64,000 nucleotides of DNA from Candidatus Heimdallarchaeota archaeon (GCA_011364965.1 RDOB01000001.1:161368-225367); one strand, 5' to 3'. Shown: positions 47,687-57,450, counted from the stretch's first letter. The notes: a model not told the origin generated them from the sequence alone. A program made the numbers and translations.

Positions 47687-48076
47687 ATGAATTATAATGA
47701 TTTAACAATATTACAAATCTTTAGCATTACCTTCTTCGGAATACTTTTTGGCGTTTTTGAACTGATTACTAATGGAATTTACATTATTACTAGAAATTAT
47801 TCTCTTCCCTCCAAACAACACCGTTTTGAGCTCCCTCTTAATCCATCATCAAAGATAGTTTGGCACAAAGTTGTTCAAATGCACATTTTGGGATTTTTAC
47901 TTACAACCACTGCTATAATAGCATTGTTGTTCTCTCCTTACATATTCATTGTGGGTGTAGCCATGATATTAATAAATGGATTGATAGATTATACTAAATT
48001 CCACAAATCTAGTGTTTTTTATTTCTGGATAATTTTAGCTATACTTGCTGGCTCCTCGCTCTTAATAGTCATATAA
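47687..48076 (+). CDS. Small uncharacterized membrane protein
   Basis: 129 residues from the ATG at 47687, preceded by AGAGGA (47672-47677). An upstream in-frame ATG at 47654 would add 11 residues. Three or four hydrophobic segments (around 8-30, 63-85, 88-105 and 108-129). 'NYSLPSKQHRFELPLNPSS' lies in the loop after the first segment. No family recognised. Overlaps the convergent DUF167 gene at its end. Confidence 0.55.
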   Translation: MNYNDLTILQIFSITFFGILFGVFELITNGIYIITRNYSLPSKQHRFELPLNPSSKIVWHKVVQMHILGFLLTTTAIIALLFSPYIFIVGVAMILINGLIDYTKFHKSSVFYFWIILAILAGSSLLIVI

Positions 48077-48358
48077 TGATTTAATTTTTTCTAGAATATC
48101 TTCGTATTTAGCACTTTTGATCCGAAATACCTTTTTTGTTGATGTTTCGCCTCTTTCTAGCCTAATTTCCTTTTTAAATTGCTTTTTAAGCAATCTAAGT
48201 ATCTCTTTATTCGCTTTTCCCTTTACTGGTTGTGATGTTACGAAAATTATCAAATTTTCATTGTTTATTTGTATTTTTGATTGTTTCTGTCCAGTTTTTA
48301 TTTGAGCGATAAGTAGAATATCTTGTGAGTCTACCTTCAACCATTCTGGAGGGTGCAT
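48062..48358 (-). CDS. DUF167 (YggU/UPF0235) family protein
   Basis: A 98-residue protein with the family pattern '...VKGKANKEILRLLKKQFK' (residues about 45-62) and 'LERGETSTKKVFRI' ('..G..SR.K...I'). Widely conserved in bacteria, archaea and eukaryotes; function unresolved. It overlaps the 663-residue gene upstream by 22 bases, so the two are probably one transcript. Confidence 0.85.
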   Translation of the reverse strand: MHPPEWLKVDSQDILLIAQIKTGQKQSKIQINNENLIIFVTSQPVKGKANKEILRLLKKQFKKEIRLERGETSTKKVFRIKSAKYEDILEKIKSLYDY

Positions 48359-50328
48359 TCTATTCCATCTGCATGTAAAGAAGTGATATCAGAAAATGAT
48401 ATTTGTTTTAAAGTAAATTGCCTTTCAATTATTTTGAGGGCATCCATTAAAGGTAGATTTTCTTCAATCCATATAAAATTAAGAAAATAACGAGCTAGAT
48501 TACTTGGATTCAAGCTCTCACTATAGGGAATACCTAATGCGAGAGAAACTCGTTTTTGAAATCTACTAATATATTGAGGGGAGGATTTTCGTCCAATCTC
48601 ACGAATGATATCTTCTGGTTGTTTAAATGTCCCAAGAATGTAAAAATTTCCTCCAATTACCGTGAATCCATAGATAATTCCTGTTTCTTCATCCTGTGTA
48701 ATGAATTTCTTCCCTAATAAATACCTAAAAGTTTCTGGTACAGAATGAAAATAAACACCGATTTTTGCATGAACTTCATCTGAGAGGAATATAAATGCTG
48801 AAGTAGGGAGAACACAGTAGTAAGAAGTAAGAATTTCGTGAGGTGAGACCAGTAAGCGTTCAATGTTATTTAATAACCAGAGATTTTCTGGAGAAAATGC
48901 GTTTCCCTCTCCAATATTTAACTTCTTTGCAATAGAAAAACGAAGATCAGCTAGATTCTGCTTTGCTAATCCTTCAAGAAATATATCGAGTAAATAAGAA
49001 GGAGGAACAGGTCGTTTGATGATGATTGCTTGGCCATAGGGAGAAGCATTAATTAAACCCGCGATACGCCCAAAATTCGATCCTGCCATTCCTTTAATTT
49101 GGTTTCCGATAATTGATTCATTGGTTTTAGCCCTTCCTGCAGCTGGAATCCAAGCAGGAATTTTTAACACCTCTAGAGCTTCATTGTTAACAATAGATCG
49201 TTCTAAAGATGGATTTTTAAACTTTTTATCTTCCAGAAACCATGCTTTTGTTAAATTTGGTTTAATTGGGCTAGCTTCAACTCCAGATTGCGTCAGCCAC
49301 TGGTTAAATATTGAAGGGATCAAAGATATCTTTTCAGGTATATTTAATGCCTGACTAATAATTGCAGTCAATTCTTGGGTTGTGATAGACTTCAAGTCAA
49401 TAGAAATCCTTCTTAATGAGTCGTAATACTTTTTTTTCAATATAGATATGTCCAAAGGAGCCTCTTGAACAATGGGTATGTAAATTCGGTCATCTATTCT
49501 CACTGGGGGTCGAAATAATCCAAGTGGGATTCCTTCAATATCAAAAGCTACTCTACCTACAAAATCCCATAAATCTACAGCTATTTGTTCACTTATTTGA
49601 TCTTCAACAGAAGGACAAGACGGGGGAATGAGATCTTTAGATTCCTCTATATCTTGAATGGGGGTCGAAATAATAGATGATACTCCTTGTTGCAAACTAA
49701 AAGGCTTTATCATCTCTTCTAAATCAAAAATTTTGTCAGATTCATCTTTTATAGGAATTTTTAATGATTCAAGGATTTCTAGCTCAACTTCGTTAAGAAT
49801 TTCTGTATCCAAGGCTAAGTCGTTTTTATAAAAACTCTTAAGTGAATAATCTTGCCATATTCTGGCAAATTCACTAAATAAACTCTTCAGAGATGCAAAT
49901 TCATGCTCAGAACTAATTTGATTTATGAAATCTTCAATATCTATACTATTTTCTTTTTCGATATTACTTAATCGTTTTAATTTTAAATTCAATCGGTAAT
50001 TTAACTGGTTCTGCTTCAACGAGTAGAATTCTTTTTTTCTGACATAATTACTGATGATCTCTTTAGCTCGTTCACGATCTAAATTCCCAGTTTCCCATTC
50101 TTTGACACTTTTCTTGATTCTTGTTTCAGTTTCATGAATTAATAATTTTTTAGATTGGATCTCTTTGTTTATAAAAACAACTCCAAATATATCAATAAAT
50201 GGAACTCTCTCCATTTTCTTTTGAACATCACTTGTCTTAAGATCATCCAAAAATTGAATTAAAGTACTTTCATTTAGGATTCCAGTATCTCGGAGATCTA
50301 TTAGGATTTTACGTAGATCATTCATCAA
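48337..50328 (-). CDS. Large uncharacterized protein with PRC-barrel-like segments
   Basis: A 663-residue soluble protein I cannot assign. The first 200 residues are helical and coiled-coil-like. After a linker, 'DLWDFVGRVAFDIEGIPLGLFRPPVRIDD' (about 250-278) resembles a PRC-barrel, and 'IIYGFTVIGGNFYILGTF' (about 563-580) recalls a second one. Between them 'PAWIPAAGRAKTNESIIGNQIKGMAGSNFGRI' is Gly-rich. No catalytic motif, signal peptide or membrane segment. ATG at 50328 or 50325. Orphan architecture; comparison across Asgard genomes would be informative. Confidence 0.6.
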   Translation of the reverse strand: MMNDLRKILIDLRDTGILNESTLIQFLDDLKTSDVQKKMERVPFIDIFGVVFINKEIQSKKLLIHETETRIKKSVKEWETGNLDRERAKEIISNYVRKKEFYSLKQNQLNYRLNLKLKRLSNIEKENSIDIEDFINQISSEHEFASLKSLFSEFARIWQDYSLKSFYKNDLALDTEILNEVELEILESLKIPIKDESDKIFDLEEMIKPFSLQQGVSSIISTPIQDIEESKDLIPPSCPSVEDQISEQIAVDLWDFVGRVAFDIEGIPLGLFRPPVRIDDRIYIPIVQEAPLDISILKKKYYDSLRRISIDLKSITTQELTAIISQALNIPEKISLIPSIFNQWLTQSGVEASPIKPNLTKAWFLEDKKFKNPSLERSIVNNEALEVLKIPAWIPAAGRAKTNESIIGNQIKGMAGSNFGRIAGLINASPYGQAIIIKRPVPPSYLLDIFLEGLAKQNLADLRFSIAKKLNIGEGNAFSPENLWLLNNIERLLVSPHEILTSYYCVLPTSAFIFLSDEVHAKIGVYFHSVPETFRYLLGKKFITQDEETGIIYGFTVIGGNFYILGTFKQPEDIIREIGRKSSPQYISRFQKRVSLALGIPYSESLNPSNLARYFLNFIWIEENLPLMDALKIIERQFTLKQISFSDITSLHADGIECTLQNG

Positions 50329-50488
50329 TTTTAATTCCGGAGCTTTCCTTCATAAAACAATCTGGTAAATACTTCAACTAGTCTCATAAATCACTTTGCT
50401 ATTGAGAAAATAGACGAGGAAACGCGACGCACCTAGTTTATCTTTAATGATTTTATCCGATTAAATCTTCAGTTATTACGAATTTATT

Positions 50489-51496
50489 TTATTGAGACTC
50501 ATTAGACTTAGAACCTAGGTTTTCTGGAACTGTGAACTCAAATGGAGGTTTTGTAGTTACAATTACTCCCTTTTCCTCGGTTATTATGAATGTGTGCTCA
50601 TGCTGAGCAACATAACTTCCTTTTTCATCAGCTAAAGGAGGATAAGCTATCGCGCCGCCTCCATTTAGTAGCTGACGAAGTGTAAACCGAACTCGTGATT
50701 GATTGAATCCGTCAAATGATGTAAGATGTCTTTCAGCAAAAGGTAAAGATTTGTATCTTTGGTATGTTGTAGAGTAGATTTTCCTAGATACTGGATTTCG
50801 GATTGCAATCCGCCTCGGAAGTAGCATATAGATGAATTTAGACCCAGATACTTCATGGACGCTGCCTGTTCCTGTAGAAGCGAATGTTTCCAACGCAAAA
50901 GCCTCTCCCACCTGCAAATCACCCTCAGCGGGATCATATGGGACACTTATGTTCGGTAAACGCTTATCTCCATGTAATTCGTACCTACCAAGCTTATGTC
51001 CAGTTAACTCTCGTATTGGTCTATAATCATAACTAAGAATGGTTTCTTCGATTTGTTTTCCTATAACAGATGGGAGTGTACCTGCTTGTATGATCTCCAT
51101 TCCAGAACGGAATCCCTCTTCCGCAGCTTTGACCAGGTTCTTATAGGTATTAGAGAGAGGGATGGATACAGCTGTGTCTGCAATGTATCCATTTACATGA
51201 ACACCAATATCCAATTTTACTATACCATCGTTTGGTATAACGCTTTGATCTCCATATGGACTTGAATAATGAGCAGCAATATTATCAATCGAGACATTTG
51301 TAGGAAAACCTAAACCATCGGCCCCTTTTTCCAAAATCAGATTCTCTGCTGTTTCGCACACATTAATAATTGGGATATTGGGCTTAATCATTGATTTTAC
51401 TTCATCCAAAACTTCGTATGCAATCTTGCCAGCCTTCTGATAGTAATAAATCTTTTCCTCTTCTGTTATTCCCTCTTCAGATGTCCAATCACTCAC
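50489..51496 (-). CDS. map: Methionine aminopeptidase type 2
   Basis: Removes the initiator methionine from nascent proteins; the archaeal type is close to eukaryotic MetAP2. Metal ligands are visible: two Asp in 'KLDIGVHVNGYIADTAV', His in 'ELTGHKLGRYELHG', Glu in 'AFALETFASTG' and the final Glu in 'AQHEHTFIITEEKG'. The insert in the second half is typical of type 2. I prefer the GTG at 51496 (335 residues), as AGGTGA lies five bases ahead. The GTG at 51505 overlaps that site. Confidence 0.93.
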   Translation of the reverse strand: MSDWTSEEGITEEEKIYYYQKAGKIAYEVLDEVKSMIKPNIPIINVCETAENLILEKGADGLGFPTNVSIDNIAAHYSSPYGDQSVIPNDGIVKLDIGVHVNGYIADTAVSIPLSNTYKNLVKAAEEGFRSGMEIIQAGTLPSVIGKQIEETILSYDYRPIRELTGHKLGRYELHGDKRLPNISVPYDPAEGDLQVGEAFALETFASTGTGSVHEVSGSKFIYMLLPRRIAIRNPVSRKIYSTTYQRYKSLPFAERHLTSFDGFNQSRVRFTLRQLLNGGGAIAYPPLADEKGSYVAQHEHTFIITEEKGVIVTTKPPFEFTVPENLGSKSNESQ

Positions 51497-51654
51497 GAGA
51501 TTCACCTAAATCCATTTTAAATATATAAATACAACTAATTAGTTTCATTAGAAAATTTTTTTTATCCTAGACTTTTTTATTAATCTTAACTTGATCCTTA
51601 ATTCGGAAATCCTACAAACAATTTTTAATGATATGAGTTTCAGAGGTTCACCAC

Positions 51655-52920
51655 TTGAACAATGAAAATATAGTATTAGAACTTGAAGAATTATTAAAAA
51701 GGCAATATATTCTATCATCAGAGAGAGCAGTTGAATTTATTAACTTTTGTGACCTTTTGGGAGAGAAAATTCATTCTATCGATGAAGAAAAAAAAGATTT
51801 TTATCTTTATATTATTCAACATCTTCGGTTATTCTTTAATTCGGAATTTATGTACCATAGCAATTTAGTTGAAAAAGCACTTAAATCTTACCAGAAAATG
51901 AAGGAAAATTTGTCCATTACACAAACGGAATTCCCTGATCTTTATGCAACTTGGCAATATGATATTGATCGATTAATATACAGGACTGAGGCGCGAATCC
52001 AAGAGCTTAAAGCACAATTCGCAGTAATTCAAGAGGATTATATCCAAGCTGATGTTTTATTTGTTGAAACTCTAAATAGATATAATGTTGAATTAGAATT
52101 TGAACAAAAAAATGAAGACTACGAACACTACTTTGACTCATTGGCACATATTTTCTATAATACTGGATTACTCTATAGAATACGAGGAAAAACAACAAAA
52201 AATCAAGCTGATTTATACCAAGCTTTGAAAAATTTGAGGAAAGCGGAATTTCTTGGTAAAACAGGATTTTCAGCATTAATTGACGAAATTAAAGAGGAAA
52301 AGTTTTCATTTACTCAGATAAAACTAGAAAATCAAGCAGATACTTTTTTTACGAAAGGATTAACTGAATCAGAAATGGAGAATTATAATATAGCTAAGAA
52401 CATGTATCAGAAATCTGCTCAAATTTATCGATCCTTAAATCATCTAAAACCTGCGTTTGAATATGAACTTCAAGAACAGATCCAAATTTCCTCATATTAT
52501 GAAGCTACGGCAAAGAATTATATGATTCAAGACATGAATGAAGAAGCGGCAAAACAATTCTCTAACGCAAGTCAAATTCTACAGCAATTGCTAACGAAAC
52601 TCAATAATGAAGTTTTATCACTACAATTTGCTCCACAAATTAAATATTTTGATGCTATGGAATTATTTTGCCAGGCAGTTACAGAATATGACAAATTAGA
52701 TACAAAAGCTGCAGAACATTTCGATTTGGCCCAAAAAATGTTAAATAGGGCTAAACTGGAATCAGATGAGCAGAATAATCAACCTCTTGCAAAAAGCTGT
52801 ACTGATGCATTGGCTAGATTGAACTCTTATCAAGAGATTGTTGAGCTTATGCTTTCACCGTCTCAAATTGATAGAGAAGAGACTTTAGATGAATTTAAGG
52901 AAAATCTAGAAGAAGAATAA
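51655..52920 (+). CDS. Large helical repeat protein (TPR/SNAP-like)
   Basis: A 421-residue, highly helical and charged protein. Helix pairs with TPR-like spacing are seen in several parts ('YEHYFDSLAHIFYNTGLLYRIRGK', 'YNIAKNMYQKSAQIYRSLNHLKPAFEYE', 'MNEEAAKQFSNASQILQQLLTKLN'). The pattern recalls alpha-SNAP-type helical sheets. It has no membrane segment. Start TTG at 51655 with GAGGT at 51643-51647. Followed by a convergent small gene. A scaffold or adaptor is likely; nothing specific can be claimed. Confidence 0.6.
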   Translation: MNNENIVLELEELLKRQYILSSERAVEFINFCDLLGEKIHSIDEEKKDFYLYIIQHLRLFFNSEFMYHSNLVEKALKSYQKMKENLSITQTEFPDLYATWQYDIDRLIYRTEARIQELKAQFAVIQEDYIQADVLFVETLNRYNVELEFEQKNEDYEHYFDSLAHIFYNTGLLYRIRGKTTKNQADLYQALKNLRKAEFLGKTGFSALIDEIKEEKFSFTQIKLENQADTFFTKGLTESEMENYNIAKNMYQKSAQIYRSLNHLKPAFEYELQEQIQISSYYEATAKNYMIQDMNEEAAKQFSNASQILQQLLTKLNNEVLSLQFAPQIKYFDAMELFCQAVTEYDKLDTKAAEHFDLAQKMLNRAKLESDEQNNQPLAKSCTDALARLNSYQEIVELMLSPSQIDREETLDEFKENLEEE

Positions 52921-52931
52921 GCTTTATTTCC

Positions 52932-53255
52932 TTATTCGCTAGATAGTTGTAATTGTTCTAGGATTACATAAGCCTCAAGCAATGATATGCCCAGGTCTTG
53001 AGCTAATTCCTCTGGAGCGATATTTGGATTCGAAGGAAGTATTTTTTGACGGGTCCAAGCAAGATTTGAAGCAAAACCAGGTATCCGCGTCATAAGAGGA
53101 TCAAGTAACTCAATTATTTGTTCTTTTGATAATTGATTCAGTATTGGAGCAGATCCACTTCGATTGATAATTTTAGGGAGCTTTTTCACGTCTCTTGAAC
53201 TTTTTCCTTCACTATTTGCTTTTTTTTGTGATAAGAAATGATTCAAGTCTGACAT
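52932..53255 (-). CDS. Small uncharacterized protein, possible helix-turn-helix
   Basis: A 107-residue protein with a basic, low-complexity first third and a helical second half. 'IAPEELAQDLGISLLEAYVILEQL' (about 78-101) has the spacing of a helix-turn-helix ('..A..L.IS...A...L'). DNA binding is possible but unsupported by basic residues in the recognition helix. ATG start. Probably a small regulator or scaffold; not recognised as a family. Confidence 0.5.
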   Translation of the reverse strand: MSDLNHFLSQKKANSEGKSSRDVKKLPKIINRSGSAPILNQLSKEQIIELLDPLMTRIPGFASNLAWTRQKILPSNPNIAPEELAQDLGISLLEAYVILEQLQLSSE

Positions 53256-53733
53256 CTTTTCTCTTAACCTGGTATAAGCTGGGATCTGAATTATAAAACT
53301 TTATGTATATGATAATTTTTGTCCAATAAAGGCAATTTAATATTTAAGTCCTCGGTTTGGACGCTGATAACTCCTTGAGTTCTCTCGGGCTAAGGGAAGC
53401 ATGATTTATACTTTTTCGAGATACTTATTGAGGGGATACAAATAATATGAACTCATTATAAAAACCGTGAATGAATTCCATGGTTAGATCCATTCAATAG
53501 ATCTGTAGTTAGTGGACATAGATTTGTAGAGGCAAATGAAACTCCATAAGATTAGCAAAACATTTTCTTTTGTAAAAAAAGGAAGAAATTGTCCTTTCAA
53601 GCACAAAAGAGGTTACCATGTGAACATCTAGCCTTAAAAAATTTAACTTACCATTTTAATAGTAATATTTTTATATATAGAGGCAGATCCCCTTTTTCCG
53701 ACCAAAAAAACTATTAGAGGTTTATACAACAAA
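53256..53733. other. Upstream region of the SUI1 gene
   Basis: About 480 bases without a gene. Around 53345-53425 the base composition is more balanced, with a short hairpin (GTCC...GGAC near 53347-53361), but I cannot identify an RNA family. The TATA box described below lies at the right end. Confidence 0.4.
53668..53679 (+). promoter_or_regulatory. Putative TATA box for the eIF1/SUI1 gene
   Basis: A run TTTTTATATATA about 60 bases upstream of the ATG at 53734, the clearest TATA-like element in this spacer, giving a short leader that includes GAGGT at about 53717. Confidence 0.45.
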
Positions 53734-54045
53734 ATGGGTGAAACTTGCCGTACTTGCGGATTGCCACTAGAATTATGCGCATGCGAAGATATTTCTCGAG
53801 AAGAAACCACTTCAATCCGAGTTTTTATCGAAAAACGTAAATGGGGTCGGGAAGTAACAATTATCGATGGATTAAGCAAGGATATTGATCTAAAAAGTCT
53901 TGCTAAACATCTTAAAAAGAGTTTAGCTACTGGCGGGACTTTAAAAGAAGGAAGAATTGAGCTTCAGGGAAATTTTATGCGCCTAGTTGCTCCTATCTTA
54001 ATAAATGAGGGTTTTCCAGAATCCTCTATTGAGCTTCGTGAATAA
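53734..54045 (+). CDS. sui1: Translation initiation factor aIF1 (SUI1)
   Basis: aIF1 binds the small subunit and checks start-codon recognition. The 103-residue protein has an N-terminal zinc-binding sequence (CRTC and CAC, residues 5-17) and the SUI1 fold with 'KRKWGREVTIIDGL' (about 34-47) and 'LATGGTLKEGRIELQGNF' (family 'CGGT...I..QGD'). The zinc motif is typical of archaeal members. An ATT or other rare-start gene elsewhere makes this factor of interest for start selection. Confidence 0.94.
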   Translation: MGETCRTCGLPLELCACEDISREETTSIRVFIEKRKWGREVTIIDGLSKDIDLKSLAKHLKKSLATGGTLKEGRIELQGNFMRLVAPILINEGFPESSIELRE

Positions 54046-54196
54046 ACCGCAACTTCAATCTGTTTACATATCGCATTTATCAGATAGATAAATGCTACCA
54101 TCTTTTTTTTTGGTAAATGGGGATGTAACAATGAATGTAAACTTTTAAGATTCCAGAGTCTATTAAGAATGCGTTTCTACTTCGTAAAGCTAAAAA

Positions 54197-54343
54197 CTAG
54201 TCCGTTTGCAACCTTTTGATAATTGGAGGTCGCTTTTTCAAAAGAATTCGATGACCACAGATAATGCATCTGATACCCGGTAGGGTTTCTAACTCTGCTG
54301 GATCAATTTCTTGATGGCACTTTTGACATAAATAGGTAGTCAT
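54197..54343 (-). CDS. rpo12: RNA polymerase subunit Rpo12 (RpoP)
   Basis: A 48-residue zinc-ribbon subunit of archaeal RNA polymerase, equivalent to eukaryotic Rpb12. The frame reads 'MTTYLCQKC' then 'LPGIRCIICGHRILLKKRPP', with C-x2-C and C-x2-C zinc ligands and the conserved 'GIRC..CG.RIL.K.RP'. GGATGA precedes the ATG at 54343 by four bases. It is too short for usual length filters and could be overlooked. It lies upstream of the methylmalonyl-CoA mutase genes on the opposite side of a convergence. Confidence 0.9.
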   Translation of the reverse strand: MTTYLCQKCHQEIDPAELETLPGIRCIICGHRILLKKRPPIIKRLQTD

Positions 54344-54386
54344 TTTCTCATCCTACGTTCTAAAATTTGTGAGGAGGATAACTCAC

Positions 54387-54791
54387 TCAGATCGGTCGCT
54401 TGAGGTTTTGTTTGATATAATTTACGATCTCATCTGTATCTGTCCCTGGACCAAAAATCCCTTCTATTCCGATCGCACTCAAACTTTCATAATCCTGATC
54501 TGGGATAATTCCACCTGCAATAATCAATGTATCCTCAAACATATCTTTTTCTTTTAACAGCTCAACAATTCGCGGAAACAAGGCCATATGAGACCCACTT
54601 AAGCTTGATAAGCCAATCACATCAGCATCCTCCTGTAAAGCCGCTTCAACAATCTGCTCGGGGCTTTTATGGAGCCCTGTGTAAATCACTTCCATACCCG
54701 CATCTCGCAGTGCTCTCGCAACAACCTTTACACCACGATCATGACCATCAAGGCCTGGTTTTGCTAATAATACTCTAATTTTTGGTCCCAT
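54387..54791 (-). CDS. mcmB: Methylmalonyl-CoA mutase, cobalamin-binding small subunit
   Basis: B12-binding subunit of the two-part archaeal mutase that interconverts methylmalonyl-CoA and succinyl-CoA. The 134-residue protein has the base-off cobalamin motif DxHxxG in '[14 protein letters not shown]', followed by '[11 protein letters not shown]' and '[15 protein letters not shown]', i.e. SxL and GG. It follows the catalytic subunit by 15 bases. Confidence 0.95.
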   Translation of the reverse strand: MGPKIRVLLAKPGLDGHDRGVKVVARALRDAGMEVIYTGLHKSPEQIVEAALQEDADVIGLSSLSGSHMALFPRIVELLKEKDMFEDTLIIAGGIIPDQDYESLSAIGIEGIFGPGTDTDEIVNYIKQNLKRPI

Positions 54792-54806
54792 TTCATCACA
54801 TTCCTA

Positions 54807-56486
54807 TTAAAATAATTGATCACCTTTCCATTCCCCAAAAACTTCTCGTAATACATCGCAAATCTCGCCAATTGAGGCATACAACTTCACTGCTTCTATA
54901 ATTGGAGGCATCAAATTATCTGTTCCCTCTGCAGCTTTTTTAATTTTATCCAAAGCAGATTTTACTGCAACATTATCTCTTTCTTCTTTTACCTGATTCA
55001 AACGTCTGATCTGACGATCTGCAACTTCATCACTAATATAAAGAATTGGGATTTCTATCTTCTCATCCTTTTGAAAATCATTGACACCTACTATTATACG
55101 CTCTTTTTCTTCAATTTCTTTTTGGTACCGATAAGCTGCATTAGAAATTTCAGTTTGAAAGAATCCTTTTTCAATTGCAGGTATCACTCCACCAAGCTGC
55201 TCGATTTTGTGGAAATATTCCTCCGCTTCTTTTTCCATTTCGGAGGTTAACCTTTCAATAAAGTAACTCCCACCCAAAGGGTCGATTGTATTTGTAACTC
55301 CACTTTCGTGAGCAAGTAATTGCTGAGTTCGGAGAGCAATTTCCACTGCCTCCTCGCTTGGCAACGCTAGTGCTTCATCTAACGAATTTGTATGAAGTGA
55401 TTGAGTACCTCCCAATACAGCAGCTAGAGCTTGAATAGTTGTCCTAACAACATTTAAGTATGGTTGCTGTGCAGTTAAAGAGCAACCAGCTGTTTGTGTA
55501 TGAAACCTTAGCCATAAAGATTGTTGATTTTTGGGATTGTATTGCTTAATAAACTTTGCCCAGATTCGTCGAGCTGCACGATATTTGCAGATTTCCTCGA
55601 AAAAATCGTTATGTGAATTAAAGAAAAAGGAGAGACGAGGAGCAAATTCATCAATGTCCATTCCTGCCTCAACTGCCCATCTGACATATTCCATTCCATC
55701 AGCTAGTGTAAAAGCAAGCTCTTGTGCAGCAGTGGACCCAGCTTCGCGAATGTGATATCCAGAAATTGAAATTGTATTCCATCTCGGGACATGTGTTGAA
55801 CAATATTTCATAATATCCACAATAATGCGCATAGAAGGAGTAGGAGGGAAAATATACGATTTTTGAGCAATATATTCCTTTAAAATATCATTTTGAATAG
55901 TTCCTCCAATTTTGTCGGAACTTACTCCTTGTTTTTCAGCTACAGTAATATACATTGCTAGAAGAATAGCAGCAGGAGCGTTGATTGTCATTGAAGTTGT
56001 GACTTTATCTAATGGGATACCATCAAATAATATTTCCATGTCTTTAAGTGTATCAATTGCTACTCCCAGTTTCCCCACTTCACCTAAAGACATAAGATGG
56101 GTTGATTCACGCCCATATATTGTAGGAAGGTGAAACGCAACACTTAAACCAGTCATCCCGTTTTCTAGTAGAAATTTAAATCTTTGATTGGTCTCCTCCG
56201 CACTTCCAAATCCAGCAAATTGCCGCATCGTCCATAACCGCCCACGATACATCGATTGCTGAACTCCCCGAGTGAAGGGATATCGACCTGGATAACCGAG
56301 ATCCTCTTGATACGACCAGTCTTCTGGAATATCGGTTGGGTCATATAGATTTTGAATCTCCTTGCTTGATGTAGTCATGAATTTCTTTAATCGCTCAGGA
56401 TGCCTATTTACTCTTTGGTTATAAGATGATTCCCATTTTTCTCTTAATTCTTCGATATTTACCAATTTTATTGACTCTTTAGTCAT
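54807..56486 (-). CDS. mcmA: Methylmalonyl-CoA mutase, catalytic large subunit
   Basis: TIM-barrel catalytic subunit (559 residues). Family features: '[25 protein letters not shown]' (substrate-binding start), '[16 protein letters not shown]', '[14 protein letters not shown]', and '[24 protein letters not shown]' near the B12 interface. This is the separate-subunit form found in archaea and some bacteria. Upstream in the same operon lies the cobalamin adenosyltransferase, which supplies its cofactor. Confidence 0.96.
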   Translation of the reverse strand: MTKESIKLVNIEELREKWESSYNQRVNRHPERLKKFMTTSSKEIQNLYDPTDIPEDWSYQEDLGYPGRYPFTRGVQQSMYRGRLWTMRQFAGFGSAEETNQRFKFLLENGMTGLSVAFHLPTIYGRESTHLMSLGEVGKLGVAIDTLKDMEILFDGIPLDKVTTSMTINAPAAILLAMYITVAEKQGVSSDKIGGTIQNDILKEYIAQKSYIFPPTPSMRIIVDIMKYCSTHVPRWNTISISGYHIREAGSTAAQELAFTLADGMEYVRWAVEAGMDIDEFAPRLSFFFNSHNDFFEEICKYRAARRIWAKFIKQYNPKNQQSLWLRFHTQTAGCSLTAQQPYLNVVRTTIQALAAVLGGTQSLHTNSLDEALALPSEEAVEIALRTQQLLAHESGVTNTIDPLGGSYFIERLTSEMEKEAEEYFHKIEQLGGVIPAIEKGFFQTEISNAAYRYQKEIEEKERIIVGVNDFQKDEKIEIPILYISDEVADRQIRRLNQVKEERDNVAVKSALDKIKKAAEGTDNLMPPIIEAVKLYASIGEICDVLREVFGEWKGDQLF

Positions 56487-56518
56487 AAATCTTTACTCTC
56501 CAATCGAATTCCAAACCA

Positions 56519-57073
56519 TTAAAACTCAATACCTTTCCGTGCAAGAATACCTGATTGAAATGGATGCTTAGGAGTTGAAATTTCAGTGTAGTAATCAGCA
56601 AGTTCGATTAGTGCTGGTGAAGCATAACGGCCAGTCAATAATACTTCAAGTTTCTTAGGTTTTTGTTGGAGGAAGGAAAGGACTTCCTCTTCAGAAATCA
56701 ATCCAAAATTAAGAGCAACGTTGATCTCATCTAAAACAAGGATATCCCAATCTTCTTCTGACATTACCTTTCTAGCATAAGCCAAGGCAGCTCTAGCTTC
56801 TTGAAAATCAATATCTTTAGGATTATTTTTATCAACAAATTCAGGAGTGCCAAATTGAATGATAGAAATTAAAGGGATTTGGTTAATACTGACCAGTTCA
56901 CCATAATCCCAACCTTTCTTCATAAATTGAATGATCAAAGTTCTGAAACCATGCCCTGATGCTCTCAGAGCTAATCCAAGTGCTGAAGTGGTTTTTCCTT
57001 TGCCATTGCCCGATATAACATGTATTAAACCGTGATTAGATTTTCCATCTTTATGATTGAGTGTCTTGGTCAT
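56519..57073 (-). CDS. cobO: Cob(I)alamin adenosyltransferase (CobO/CobA type)
   Basis: Transfers adenosyl from ATP to corrinoids, making the cofactor for the mutase next door. From the ATG at 57073 the product is 184 residues. P-loop GNGKGKTTS (about 21-29), 'LIIQFMKKGW', 'DILVLDEINVALNFGLI' and 'VLLTGRYASPALIELADY' match the CobO family. The in-frame TTG at 57094 would add seven residues without a ribosome site. It starts 33 bases before mcmA. Confidence 0.94.
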   Translation of the reverse strand: MTKTLNHKDGKSNHGLIHVISGNGKGKTTSALGLALRASGHGFRTLIIQFMKKGWDYGELVSINQIPLISIIQFGTPEFVDKNNPKDIDFQEARAALAYARKVMSEEDWDILVLDEINVALNFGLISEEEVLSFLQQKPKKLEVLLTGRYASPALIELADYYTEISTPKHPFQSGILARKGIEF

Positions 57074-57166
57074 TTTAATCCCAATCCAAACCAATTAAAT
57101 CGAAAATTAAAATTAAGTAAAGAAGTTTATGAGGAAGACCCCCTGTGCTAGTTAGTAAACAAAAAC

Positions 57167-57177
57167 CATATAAAAAT
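57167..57177 (+). promoter_or_regulatory. Putative TATA box for tRNA-His
   Basis: CATATAAAAAT is centred about 33 bases upstream of the tRNA-His 5' end at 57205, near the usual archaeal position. Confidence 0.45.
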
Positions 57178-57204
57178 AGCATTTGTCTTTTAAATTGAAG
57201 CTCA

Positions 57205-57305
57205 GGCCGGTGTAGGATAAATTCAGACCCAATAAGAGCTGAAATCAAACGGTAGTCTCGGCGGTTGTGGCCCGCCATGTCGGGGTTCGATTCCCCGCTC
57301 CGGCC
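57205..57305 (+). tRNA. tRNA-His(GTG) with a D-loop intron
   Basis: Encodes the extra G-1 (57205) opposite C73 (57305). Acceptor GCCGGTG pairs with CTCCGGC with one T.T mismatch. D-stem GGAT/GTCT; anticodon stem GGCGG/CCGCC; anticodon GTG at 57267-57269; T-stem CGGGG/CCCCG with an uninterrupted loop TTCGATT. A 29-nt intron (57221-57249) interrupts the D-loop near 15/16: helix GGAT/ATCA with one mismatch, bulges AAA and AAC, inner stem TTCAG/CTGAA. Mature length 72. The only tRNA in the window without a T-loop intron. Confidence 0.88.
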
Positions 57306-57450
57306 CTCCATAAAAACCCCGCTTTTTGTATCAGTAACTCCCTTTTTTTCTAATTTAACAAAATGTCAAGATGTAATTTCCAAGAACTTTAGTTGTAAGG
57401 AAAAATGATTAGCCAGAAAGCTTATTCGATGATCCTCGAACTTCATATTT

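Noticed and set aside
57075..57311. 78-codon minus-strand reading frame
   Set aside because: Antisense to tRNA-His, with cysteine/proline content explained by the tRNA sequence.
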